From contig NBIV01000558.1 in assembly GCA_003194525.1 (NCBI GenBank), forward strand, positions 1 through 31,442: 31,442 nucleotides of DNA, given 5' to 3'. Below the pieces are notes generated by a model that saw only the letters and a program-made list of their open reading frames with translations, was not told the DNA's origin and made no database searches. Each line of letters starts with the position of its first letter. Position 1 is the stretch's first letter. This DNA is from Gracilariopsis chorda (taxonomy: Eukaryota; Rhodophyta; Florideophyceae; Gracilariales; Gracilariaceae). A program made the position numbers and the translations under genes. Positions 8,418-18,524 of the stretch are shown piece by piece.

Positions 8418-9916
8418 GGTGCCGGATTTATTGCTTATGAATGCCTAACTGGGGCTTTGGAGGAAGCTGGTACTCGCGATGCGAATGCAGTGAGTGTGAT
8501 TGTGCCAGATCTGCACAACACATGGCCCACGCATGCCGAGACTTTGGTGAGCCTTGGGGCATGGGGATTTGGGGAGATGCCGATGCGGAAGACATGTTCT
8601 GGTATTAACGACGCCAAAGAGTTTGCGTTGCCATTGGAAGAGGACAGATCATCGTTAGCAATGGAGGTGGACAGGGTTCTGCTCAAACTTGACGATGCAC
8701 GGGCTCGTGAGCGAGCTGGACACACGGCGCGTCCGCCAAGAGTAGTGATCGCCTAAAGCGCAGTCAAAAGTGACTCAGCTGAAAGATATTCTGATGCAGG
8801 TCTCACGGGCTGGGCTGATAACACCAGTGGCGATCCTTGAACCCGTGAAAATTAGGGGCGCTATGCTGTCGCGGGCAGCGCTTGAAAACTTTGCTGAAGT
8901 GAAGAGATTGGGGGTGGCGGTGGGAGATTACGTTCGGGTAGAACGGAGAGGGGATGTAATCCCGAAGGTTTTAAACGTTGAGAAGAAAGGTGAAGAAGCA
9001 GAGCGCAACGAAATTACCCACCCGACAAACTGCCCGTCGTGCCGGTCGAAACTGAAGCACGGACGCGCGCCCGGAACGGATGCACATCTCATGCGATGCA
9101 CAAACAATGTGAACTTCTCCTCGCAAACACTGGGGAGACTGATCCATTTTTGTGGGCGAGGTGCGATGGATATCCGGGGTCTTGGTAAGAAGACTGCAGA
9201 GAAACTAACTGAGGCGGGGGTTGTGACCGGTTGATGGGTTCAGGCTGACGCTGGATAACATTCTGAACTTGGAAGGCTTCGCCGAAAAAAATGCTTCGCA
9301 ACTGTACGAGAACACTCAAGAAGCAGCATCAACCAGGAGCTTGGGATGGGTGTTGTTTGGGGTAGGGCTCCCGGGCGTGAGAGGAACAGGGGCACGGGCA
9401 CTTGCTGCGAAACTTGAATCGCTGCAAACTCTCTTCGAGATAGCCGCGAAGGAAAATGGCCTAGAGAATCTGATGGGAATTACTGTGTTTGCGGGAAGAA
9501 CGGCACAGGGTCTTCTTGAGTTTCTGAAGAAGGACAGGACGCTGAGTGAAATGAAGGCTCTGGCGAAGTTAGTAACTCCAAGTACCATCGTAACTGAAGC
9601 TGATATTGGAAAACTTTGGGCGATAGCGGTTGCCGGCGTGGCAGAGCACAACTTTGTGTTCACCGGGGAGTTTGTCACACTGAGTCGGCCTGAAGTGATG
9701 AAATGGATAAGAAGGTCCGGGGGATCCATAAAGAGTTCAGTCACGCGCAAAACGGATTATGTTGATTTTGGACTTGATCCCGGCCAAACGCTTTTCAAAG
9801 CTCAGAGAAACAAGGTTCAAACGGTTCCAGAAGAGAAGTTTCTCAGTCTGTTTGAGGTCAGCCCAGAGGAAGAGCAAAAACTGATTGTAGACATGACCAA
9901 GGAAAGTGATGACTGA
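8418..9916 (+). pseudogene. ligA: NAD+-dependent DNA ligase, 5'-truncated and frameshifted
   Basis: LigA seals nicks using NAD+. The domains seen here are the end of the adenylation domain (LVSLGAWGF; AGHTARPPRVVIA), the OB fold (VSRAGLITPVAILEPV; GDYVRVERRGDVIPKVLNV), the zinc finger, the helix-hairpin-helix region (GAMDIRGLGKKTAEKL; NLEGFAEKNASQL) and a C-terminal BRCT domain (NFVFTGEFVTLSRPEVMKWI; SSVTRKTDYV). The zinc finger keeps three cysteines (CPSC and MRC) but has Asn where the fourth should be (CTNNVN). A two-base loss in a Tyr codon at 8754 and a +1 shift at 9232 move the frame twice (frames of 8457, 8770 and 9269). The N-terminal domain and catalytic Lys motif (KxDG) are missing from the window. 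This is a bacterial-type gene; plastid or viral origin, or horizontal transfer, are all possible. Confidence 0.9.
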
Positions 9917-10053
9917 ACACTTATGGGGTTTGAACGGGACGCCAACGTTGCAATGACATTGTGAGCTCTGCATACTACGATTGAACTTCGAGAAAGAACA
10001 CGATACAGGGTTATGGCAACGATGCCTTTGTTTTACTTTTATACATTCTGATC

Positions 10054-10449
10054 CTACCGCGTGTACTCCGGCAGCTTTTCTAATAGATGATGGAAGCACT
10101 TTATGACCTCGTTCTCGTCGAACAGGGGGTCTCTGCCTTGTGGTAAATGACATCGTAGCACCTTTGATGAATCTTGGCAAGTGATCGTGAAGGTTGCCGT
10201 GAGCTGCACTGTGTAGCCGTTTGCACTAGAAACGTTGCTTATCACTTGAACATCTACGTCTTTCGAAGATGGTCGGTAGATGAGTGCAGAAACTGTCATT
10301 TCTTCAGCAGCTTCGATACTTGCCCATGCTGCGGGACTTGTGACGGAGATGACTGAAATGACTCGAAGTTGTTTGGCATCCTCAAAGGCATGCTCGACGT
10401 AAAGCAACGCAGTACGATAAATTGAACATAGAATTTGCCCACCATCCAT
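10054..10449 (-). CDS. Hypothetical protein, possible 3' exon
   Basis: This is a minus-strand open frame of 131 codons starting at an ATG. I recognise no family. The middle is rich in Val, Ser and Thr (VISVISVTSP; VSALIYRP; YTVQLTATFTITCQ), suggesting beta strands, and the C-terminus is helical and charged. Immediately upstream on the minus strand, GTAAGT (plus 10480-10485) followed by TACTAAC (plus 10453-10459) looks like an intron. The ATG at the start may therefore be intronic and the true start further upstream. It may belong with the ORFs at 10500-11100 and 11294-11971 to one gene. Confidence 0.35.
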   Translation of the reverse strand: MDGGQILCSIYRTALLYVEHAFEDAKQLRVISVISVTSPAAWASIEAAEEMTVSALIYRPSSKDVDVQVISNVSSANGYTVQLTATFTITCQDSSKVLRCHLPQGRDPLFDENEVIKCFHHLLEKLPEYTR

Positions 10450-10452
10450 AAG

Positions 10453-10485
10453 GTTAGTACCACTTGTTTCACCAATATCACTTAC
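10453..10485 (-). other. Intron-like signals: GTAAGT donor and TACTAAC branch
   Basis: On the minus strand GTAAGT (plus 10480-10485) precedes TACTAAC (plus 10453-10459) by 20 bases. The next AG is about 50 bases beyond. That is close enough for a tiny intron, but joining at the nearby AG dinucleotides I tried did not give an open frame. Confidence 0.3.
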
Positions 10486-10499
10486 GCTTAGCTAAGTTG

Positions 10500-11100
10500 A
10501 CCGCGGTACAATGTGCTTGAGAGTCTTCGGTGAAGATGCGCTCGTACTTGTTCTTGCGCAGGACTTCAGCTTTAGTTTCAAGCTGTTCTCTAAGTTACGC
10601 CTCCTGGAGGTAGCCAGTTTCTGAATATTCTTTGTCACAGCCCTTCTTGGTTTTTGGATCCATCCCCCCTTCGTTACGACAGTAACTGGTCAGAATCACC
10701 TTGCGCGCTTTCTCTCGCCTGACGGTCCAGTCTCGCGGAGATCAACCAAGACGTAGAGGTGCTGTTGGTCTGCGTAGGATGCCCTAGCATTCACTGCGAT
10801 TTAGAGCTTCGTGTCGACCAGCTTCGTGAGACTCAGGTTTGTTACTGCCATGAGAGCGTAGTCAGAATCGCAATATCTTCCTGCTGCCTCGGTTGCAACC
10901 AATCAAATAGCATCATGCACTCTTTCCATTCCAGAGGCATCGAATTCAACTACTAGTTCGTTGCTCACGGCATGTTCTTTCAAATCTGCACTTCGTGAAC
11001 CTGTTGAGGCGGTAGATGGCAAATCTGACGAAGACACCCCGGGAAATGTGACCTCACCCAAAGTAGAAGAACAATTAATCTGCTTCTCATCGTCATGCAT
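10500..11100 (-). pseudogene. Degenerate coding-like stretch, family not recognised
   Basis: On the minus strand, protein-like sequence runs from an ATG at 11100 (rich in Ser, Thr and Asp/Glu) through several stops and frame changes. It ends in a charged helical stretch (LREQLETKAEVLRKNKYERI) followed by LAKR and a GTAAGT donor-like site. Short hydrophilic segments such as RNEGGMDPKTKKGCDKEY read as coding. Either these are exons separated by small introns or a decayed gene. I cannot assign a function. Confidence 0.3.
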
Positions 11101-11293
11101 CTAATCATGCCGCGAAGAAACGGCTCTGAGTAATGGCAGTTCTTGTAAATACAGTCTTCTCCATGGGCTATGTGAGCCTTTGATTCTAAGTAGTCATCGC
11201 TGACGCCACGAGCACCATCTGTTTGTACAGTACATTCTGTGGTGTAGAAATCCCTAGAAGATGGGTCGAAGGGACTGGCCTGTTAGCTCGCTT

Positions 11294-11971
11294 CTAGTCT
11301 CGTAGGTCTCCAGTTTCCCTCGAAGCGGTTAGAACGGAGGCTTCGGTATCTACGCTGAATTTCAAGAATGCATCAGAGGGCGAGAAGTCATTCATTCCTG
11401 GGCGATGGCAGAACATTTGTTCATGAAAAGGGTCTGAACTACGGTTTCTTTCATTGATCTGAAAGACCTGGACCCTCTTGTTTCTACTCCAGATACCAAT
11501 GGTGTCTTCGCTAGATGCCTCGGGTGTGTATCGTTTCTCGTATTCTTCTCTGCTGTAAAGCAGTTCTTGGTACTCATCGGAGGTGCTCGCTGTATCCATA
11601 GTTCCCTTAGCAAATGCGTCACTGTGGTTGATTGGAGTAGTAATAACGTGTTCTGATTCGATCAAGGAAGAGGTTTTTACGTAAATGCTGCCCAAAACTT
11701 CTCTGGTAGTTCTGTTTTCCTGCCTGCTTCCTAACTTTTGTGGGATCAATTGTTGACGTCTTCCGTTGTTCTTTGCTTTAGGTTTTGCCAAGCCTTCTTC
11801 AGTGTGACATAAATCTGGAATGATTACCAGGCTGACCTTGGCATGCTCTGGGTGATATACCTCACCAATCTGCCCATCATTCCGATGGCTTGTACGTCTA
11901 GTAGTCGTATTGGTATCCATGTAGGTCGGTAGCCCTTCGCATGTATCCTCAATGTCATCAAAACTCAGCAT
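11294..11971 (-). CDS. Hypothetical hydrophilic protein
   Basis: An uninterrupted 225-codon minus-strand frame starts at ATG 11971. The product is hydrophilic, rich in Ser, Thr, Glu and Arg, with no membrane segment or known catalytic motif, and looks largely disordered. It opens with an acidic stretch (MLSFDDIEDTCEG) and contains basic patches (KPKAKNNGRRQQ). The length without a stop is longer than chance would usually give. It lies upstream, on the same strand, of the degenerate coding at 10.0-11.1 kb and may be its first exon. No homologous family recognised. Confidence 0.4.
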   Translation of the reverse strand: MLSFDDIEDTCEGLPTYMDTNTTTRRTSHRNDGQIGEVYHPEHAKVSLVIIPDLCHTEEGLAKPKAKNNGRRQQLIPQKLGSRQENRTTREVLGSIYVKTSSLIESEHVITTPINHSDAFAKGTMDTASTSDEYQELLYSREEYEKRYTPEASSEDTIGIWSRNKRVQVFQINERNRSSDPFHEQMFCHRPGMNDFSPSDAFLKFSVDTEASVLTASRETGDLRD

Positions 11972-12096
11972 GACAAGAAGAAGAAGATTTAGCTATCGTT
12001 GGGAAAGCTATGCCAACTTGGCAAACCGACAGAGAGAAGAAACCTGCTCCCACTTCCAACAAAAGGGCGCGTAATATTCAACTCAATCCAAAATTT

Positions 12097-12143
12097 TGAA
12101 ATTTGTGGTTGTATTTGGACTCCAAACATAACCACAAATTTCA
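12097..12143. repeat. 47-bp near-perfect palindrome
   Basis: The 23-bp arm at 12097-12119 pairs with 12121-12143 around a single central C, with mismatches only in one three-base block. The arms contain TGAAATTTGTGGTT. Such a tight hairpin upstream of a transposase gene suggests a transposon end or an element-specific regulatory structure. Confidence 0.65.
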
Positions 12144-12442
12144 GTGCCCCGTGCGCGCCGCACGTGTGCCACTGTGCGGCTGCGCTGGTGTAGATTATGG
12201 AACGAGGTAACCATTTACCTCAAGAACTCATGCAAAAATGCATACTGCAACCCAATCCGCCAGTTCTTCCTCCTTTCATTTTCAGTCAGCTGCTCTCCCT
12301 CACACCCAGTTCCCTAATAAGAACTGTGTCCTTCTACGGTTTGCTTTCTACTCTCTAGCCACTCAAGCGTTGTATTTGAGTTTTCTATCTTTTCAATTCC
12401 GCTTCACGTTGCGCTCTTGCCTATCATCCCCTACGTTCAGCC

Positions 12443-14490
12443 ATGTCGACACAAGAAGCTGCGCTGACATCGGACAATTCTTCCCACAGTTCGAAAAAAA
12501 GTAGGGGACGCAAGAAAACTTGGTGGATTACAGAGTGCTTTGTCCAAGAATACACATCAAATTCCTCCGGTTCTGGAGTTCGGTTGCAAATATCTTGCAA
12601 GGCTTGTGCGTATATGTTCTACGATTCTACCCCGAATGCAACGCAGCTAGGAAAACACGTCTTGGATTGCACCAAAACGGCGAAGAAGGTAAAAGAACGC
12701 TTGATCTTAGAGAATGAGCACTACGCAGATCAGTATCGGAAACTTGGAAGCCGAGCGCTAAGAGAATGGCCTCCAAGAACATTGATGCTTACTATCAGCA
12801 GTTCGTAAACCGGACTAAAGGTTCTGTCAACGCAGGTCTACAGCACAGCTTTGGAACGTTGATTTTTGATGGGTGGAAGGACGAGCAGCAAGCAACCTTT
12901 GTCAATGTTCTATTGTCCATCACTGGAATAAACCGTACGAGAAAGACTTTCTTTCTCCGATCCAAATATACTGGATCAGAGAAATGTGATGCTTCGTTGT
13001 ATGCAAACATTGTCGCCGACACAATGGTGGATTTCGGGGATATGAAGAATATACCCGGGGTCACAAGTGACGATACAAGGGCGTGTGAGGTTGCGAAGGC
13101 GAAGCTAGTGGGTCGATTCAATTGGCTGATTAGTTGCCATGATCAGACACATTTCGCCAACCTTTTAATGCAGGACATCGGAGCGTTAGCGTGGATTAAG
13201 GATGTACTGGATGTGATATCAACCCTTGTTACGGACCTGAGAAACCGTCCGAAACTTTACTTTCGGTTCAAATAATTGAAAGAGGAGTACAACGCAACAC
13301 TACGAAGCAATGGGTACGAAGCAAAGACAAAGGAGTTGGACAAATGTTCGCGCTTGCTCCCACCGCGAACTGCCATATTGCCGGTGAAGATGGCGACTAC
13401 TAGGTTTGCGAGCTCTGAGGGAATGATTCAATCTTTTGTTCGCAGCCATACTGTGTACAGGAGACTAGTGGGTTGCCAGGACTTTGCTTTGAACCTGTTT
13501 GATTCTCGAAATAACGAAAGAAGGATGTTTTCCGAGACAGCCGTTGGCGATGACACTCTATTCGAAAAGTGTCTTGATGTTTATCATGTTTTGAGGGTTG
13601 TGAGACAGTATTTAAGGTTCTTTGATAATGAAGAAAGCTTCATTTCTGAGGTGCTACCGGTTACCCTGCGACTCCGCCAGCAGCTTGGAGAGCTGCCAGC
13701 GACCCCCTTTTTCACCCCGGAAAGAAAGGGCGACATGTTGCAAGTATTCGAGGACCGGATGGTGGTTACCCGGCGAAAAGTTCCGTTATTGACGCCACTG
13801 AACTATGTGGCATATGCTTTGGATATAAGTAGTGCTCGCGAAGACATTTCAGAATATAATGTGCACATTCTTAATCAGATGCGCACGTTTATATCTTCGG
13901 ATGCTTTTCCACCATCTGCAAAGCTTCCGAGCGCCGGTGGAGTGGATGGTGCTATGCAGAACTTGTTTGAAGAATTTTCTTTTACGCGTATGGAATGGAA
14001 CATGGAAATGGATGATGGCAGTCAACATCCCCTTTTGCTGGCTTATGGGAACATGCCAGTCATTTACTGGATACAAAAGGAGAAGTCTTTATTGCGAACG
14101 TTTGCATTGCGGATACTTTGCGTGAGTCCGTCCTCTTCATCTGTAGAGCGAAGCTTCAGCGCTCAGAAGCGGATCCGAACGTCAATTCGGAACCGTCTCC
14201 ACCCGGAAAAGGTGAAGAAGATGGTCTTCTGTGCATTTAACAACGCAATTTTTATCTCAACTACCGCCCCTTGTCAGGGTACAAAACACCTCATCAACAC
14301 AGATCAGGAGCAGCTCGGAGCTCCTGCGACTACAGGGGGAATGGATGGGACTGATGAGGTTATTATTCATGCAGGTGAGGAGCTATCGGACGGTGAAGAA
14401 TTAGAAGGGGAGTTGGATTGGGAGGAAATCAACGATGATTCTTTGCCACTCTTGGACACAGTGGAGATGGAAGCCATTCTCGAAGCATAG
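12443..14490 (+). pseudogene. hAT-family transposase, one frameshift and one stop
   Basis: The ORF opens with a BED-type zinc finger (ISCKACAYMFY...LGKHVLDC, the C-x2-C...H-x4-C pattern). The frame shifts near 12766 and continues with LIFDGWKDEQ (first Asp region), GVTSDDTRACEVAKAK (second Asp region) and CHDQTHFANLLMQDI (the conserved C..H...NLl..D block). A TAA at 13273 interrupts the frame. The remaining 404 codons then run to a clear hAT dimerisation domain (SSSSVERSFSAQKRIRTSIR, NRLHPEKVK) and an acidic tail (EELSDGEELEGELDWEE). Only two lesions separate this copy from an open frame, so it decayed recently or the lesions are sequence errors. The 8-bp target duplication and terminal repeats were not located. 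Confidence 0.88.
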
Positions 14491-14519
14491 AAGCAGCACT
14501 TTAATGTCGTGTTGTTGTT

Positions 14520-16850
14520 GGATACATATTCTTACCTCTAGAGCTTTATTTATGTGGTAGTTGGTGAGGGGTTCGTAAATCTATGTGGACTTATACTGAA
14601 CTTGCGCATTTTGGTGGAGCTGGACATCGTCAAAATCGCTGACATCTTCGGCACAGTTTGGAATCTTTGTTCTTATAGCTTTGGTTCCTTCCTCCCTAAT
14701 CCTTTCACCAAACGTTTTGAAAAGTGCAGGCGATGGATCGTCACAATTTTCATTGCTAGCATCATGAATGGGATCCTCAGTGTTAGCCACACCCTTCCTG
14801 GGCTTGATCTTGTGAAGCAACGTTTTCCCGTCGGTTGGGAGTTGTTCCTATTCATAGGAGTATCCACTGGTGGATTGGTTCGATACCTCATTTATGAGTT
14901 GATCCCTCGCGGGATAGCGATGAGGTGGCACTTGAGGGACCTGGACAGGTATTACTAGTGGCATTCTGGTGACAGATGGTACGCTGTACGCGTGTGGTAA
15001 TTTCGGTTCCAATTTTGGATATTTAATTCTATGGTTATCGCCACTTGGGGCCCAGAAAGTGGGAACTCCACGTGTATGGACCTCAAGAGGTGTGCACCAA
15101 ATTAGTTAATTTATTTAGTTTATTGTGGTGCAAACCTACTTAGGTAATCATGGCTTCGCCGTCAGCACCAGCAGTAAATGGTAACCTTGGTTCTCTCTCG
15201 AGATATACTCTTTGCAGAGTAAGGCTCTGGTAAGAAAGGCCCTCGTAGGGATTTCGACTCCTCGCGGAGAGTATCCACGAGTGGATTCCGTCTACCATCC
15301 CCTTGGGAACATTCAGGCGTCACTACTGCTACAGTATCACCGTGTTCGGTATTGGTTATTTGTTCCACTGTCAGTCTTGGATTCCGCCCCAGTATTGGGT
15401 TCTTCTTCGTGGTGTTTACCACATTCCCGTTTGTGATTCGTTCTTTATTTTGGTTTGCCCCGTCGCCGGGTCTTTTGCCGCGTGTTGCACGCCCCGTCGG
15501 CGGTTCTCTTGGGTTTTCCCTTTTCCTTTTGCTTTCCTTCACAGGATATCGTGTCATTATACACTCACGTGTGTACCATCTGTTCCTGGAGTTTACCCTT
15601 TTTCTGGGCCATTCCCGAACCTCTGCAGATATAGCCAGAACCAAGTTGGTCTTACAAGCCAGCCTTTACGTGGCGCAGAGGGCTCTCTCAACTGAAACAC
15701 CATCCCATAGGGAGCAAGGTCTCGAACACCTTTAGGGTACTTTCCGCTTCCGGGTTTTGCTCTACAGATTTTATTCTGATCTGAACTGCCTTGCTCGAGA
15801 CTCACGCCCGCTTCTCTCCTATTGAGCTTTGTATCCCGCAAAATGTCCACATCTGGGGATATAGGGGATTAGATGTCCTCTTTTTAACCGTGTTTACGCT
15901 GCTCAGATTCAACTTCCATGCGTTCATGATCATGCTCATGGTGAGTCTTCTGCGGTTCATTGTCCTCACTATGACTGTTCTGTGCGTCATCCTGTTTACT
16001 TTCGGATGCTGCAGAACAAGAAGAAATCTCTTAATGTTCGTTCATGGCACCATTTGCATCACGATGATCAAAAACATCCCCCAGAACTTTCTCCTCTGAG
16101 AAGCTTTCCTTCCAGTTGGGAGACTGGTCTAAAGCAATACCTATTCCGCGTTAGAAAAGAACTATATATGCCTCGTCATCGTGCTTGACGAATGGCCTGA
16201 GATACTAAGCATCCAACTTCTTAAAACGTAAAACGAAGATAAGACTTTTTTTCGCGCTTTTTGTCCTGGTTGGAGAATCATCACGAACAATGGGAGTGTT
16301 TCATGGGAGTTTTTGGAAGAGGCGCAAGGAAGGGAGGTTAGAACGGCAGAATGGGTGAGAAAATTGACGCAGAGGGAATGGGTTGAGGACGAGCAGGAAG
16401 ACAAAGAAGATGGGGAAGAGGCGGAAGATCAATTGAAGGGCCAGTGCAAAGAAAGAGGCTGATGTGAGACGGCGGAGTGGAAGAAGTGCAGCAAAGAGGA
16501 CGACTGAGATGGCGAGCGGGATAGGGAAGGCTATGATGGGGAAGGGGTCTTGCCGAGGAGCATCAGAGTGGGAGGGACGACTTCATGATGAAGGTGAAGG
16601 TGAAGACGACAGGAAACGCCAGCGCTGTACAATGAGTTGTGTCAACAAAATTTGGTGCGTCAACTTGACACTGTCAAGCTGACGTAACAAAATTGTGGTT
16701 CTACCAAACAGTGTTTGGTACGTCGGTAAGTCAAAGAATTGACCAGTAGCATTGTGTAAGACGAGGATGTCATCTGAATATCTTGGGCAGCATTACGTCA
16801 ACGTGATACACGCTGTACAATGATTGAATCTTTTCAAAGGTTCTACTACA
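14520..16850. other. 2.3 kb with no supportable gene
   Basis: The open frames here overlap on opposite strands, and none carries a recognised motif. The minus-strand frames (15644-15162, 15850-15593 and 14820-14581) are highly charged and Arg/Lys-rich, somewhat like a decayed gag or nucleic-acid-binding protein. The plus-strand frames (14554-14958 and 15791-16099) are artificially hydrophobic, as expected from the complement of charged coding. A purine-rich tract lies at about 16310-16600. This is probably old transposon debris read from the minus strand. Confidence 0.4.
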
Positions 16851-16979
16851 ACCTTTCAAATGAGTCACAAGGACCGGCCATGTAACGAAGTCACCGCAGA
16901 GACTCAAATATTTATTGCGCGACCCTATAATGTTTGGAAGCGAAGAACACGGGTATGACGGCTATGGGTCGCATATACA

Positions 16980-17735
16980 GTAAAAAACTTTGAAACTTTT
17001 GAAGAACAACGATGTGGTGGTGATCGCTCTGCCGGCACACACATCTCATATCACGCATCCAATTGATGTAGGCGTGTTCAGCGCATACAAGTCATGTTTG
17101 CAGAACGAGCTGCATAAAGCCGCGAGACAGAAAGCAAAAATGAACGCCTTTGATGTCGCCTAGTGCATCAGTAATGCCTATATAAGCTCCCACACTGTTG
17201 TGAGTATCCGCTCCGGTTTTCATAGCACTGGAATCTGGGATTTTGAGTTGCTGAAATCCAATTTTGCGCCGTTGGAGAAGCATTTAAATGATTCAAAGAA
17301 TGCGGGAGAGGATGTTGTGTCAGTCGAAGAACTGCTGGAACAGTTTTCACGGAAGCAACGTACGTTGGTAAATGACGGAATGTGGAAGAATGTGGTCACA
17401 TTCGTGTTAAAACAACGGCTAGTTGTCAAAGAACATCTCAAGTGGTATTAGATGGTTTGAATAAGCGAATGCAACAATTGCGGGAGAAACATAAGAAGGA
17501 AAAGGCACGCAAACGTGCAGTGGCGTATAGAGAACCAGATATGGATTTGCAGCGACCTATCGAACTAGCACCTGACCGCAGTATTCAACTGGAACTTGTG
17601 ACGCACAGTCGCCGAGCAAGGCTGAACATAAGCAAGGCAAAATCGCGGGCGGCTGGCGCGGAAAAGCGCAGTACGCACCGGGGTCGTGTTGCGGGTACTG
17701 CGCCACCAGACAGCGAAGAGGAGGTGGACTGGTGA
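16980..17735 (+). pseudogene. C-terminal fragment of a pogo-like DDE transposase
   Basis: The segment starts with LLKNNDVVVIALPAHTSHIT, then HPIDVGVFSAYKS, which is the DDE_1 block that carries the third catalytic Asp (P-x-D-V-x-V-F). It continues through GFHSTGIWDFE, the conserved sequence after it. A TAG near 17161 and a frameshift near 17400-17450 interrupt it. The tail is basic and coiled (MQQLREKHKKEKARKR) and ends in SEEEVDW. Upstream catalytic parts are absent or unrecognisable (the reading is degenerate from about 16860). It is a different copy from the relic at 6.4-7.7 kb, which lacks this block. Confidence 0.78.
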
Positions 17736-18098
17736 CTGCAGCGAACGGTCAAGTCTCTCAGCAAGCGCATATTTCTTGCCAAATTTGAGTAAGCTGGCTT
17801 TTTGAGCCGTTACAGCTGGTTGTTTGTTTAACCGTTTTCGTGGCGAGTAAACTGATTACGCGTTTCATGTTCCGGTTATCTATTCTATAGCTTTCTGTCT
17901 TGAAATTGAGTGGCTCTTGAAGGCAATAGAGCGGATGGTTACCAAGATAGGCGAAGTTTGATATACTCCTTTCCCCAAAATCGCTACACCTGTCGATTTA
18001 GCGACTGAACGGCTACCAAGCCCGAATTGTGTGCCATGAGAACAAAGACCATTGACGGAGATTAGGGTAAAGGTCAGCAAATGACCAATTGTCATTCT

Positions 18099-18131
18099 TT
18101 GCTTATGTGTACAATTTGTAGCCATAAGCAA
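18099..18131. repeat. Hairpin copy 1 of the GCTTATG repeat
   Basis: TTGCTTATG (18099-18107) is the reverse complement of CATAAGCAA (18123-18131). The loop contains a sequence similar to that of the second hairpin about 100 bp downstream. Confidence 0.5.
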
Positions 18132-18203
18132 GAGCTTATGCCACTTGGCAGGCTGAAGGCCATTTCCTTACGATTGTGAAATCAATGTGGCCAATGAAGT
18201 GCT

Positions 18204-18236
18204 CTGCTTATGTAAACTATTTGTATACATAAGCAG
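18204..18236. repeat. Hairpin copy 2 of the GCTTATG repeat
   Basis: CTGCTTATGTA (18204-18214) is the exact reverse complement of TACATAAGCAG (18226-18236), with an 11-bp loop containing ATTTGTA. It aligns over its whole length with the hairpin at 18099-18131. A further GCTTATGTATGCAT lies near 18352. Confidence 0.55.
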
Positions 18237-18333
18237 TTGGGTTCAAAAGGGTTCAGCGCTTTGAAAATAGATTCCGCACATTCTTTGATGTCCGGCACAG
18301 CATAAAAAAACAGAGTGAAGGACGGATGGCTAA

Positions 18334-18349
18334 CGTATATATATATACG
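18334..18349. repeat. Short AT microsatellite palindrome
   Basis: CGTATATATATATACG is a perfect 16-bp palindrome of alternating TA, downstream of the methyltransferase gene. Confidence 0.6.
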
Positions 18350-18524
18350 ATGCTTATGTATGCATCAATATCGAGCATATTTTCACTTTTACCGCAGCTC
18401 GAGTAGCAGTAAAGAAATACTTTTCTGCCGTAGTGCTGCAAAAGCTTTTGCAGTGCGTACAACTAATAATAACACACTCGAAACACTCGGCTAGAGACGA
18501 TGAGTGCAAAGTGTCAAAAAGAAC

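Noticed and set aside
12142..12160. CAGTG as the terminal repeat of the hAT element
   Set aside because: No matching inverted copy or 8-bp duplication was found after 14490.
14554..14958. Plus-strand ORF resembling a membrane protein
   Set aside because: The hydrophobic character arises from the complement of a charged minus-strand frame; there is no family match and no good start context.
15791..16099. Plus-strand ORF with apparent transmembrane stretches
   Set aside because: Same reason: the opposite strand reads as hydrophilic protein, and the ORF has no recognisable features.
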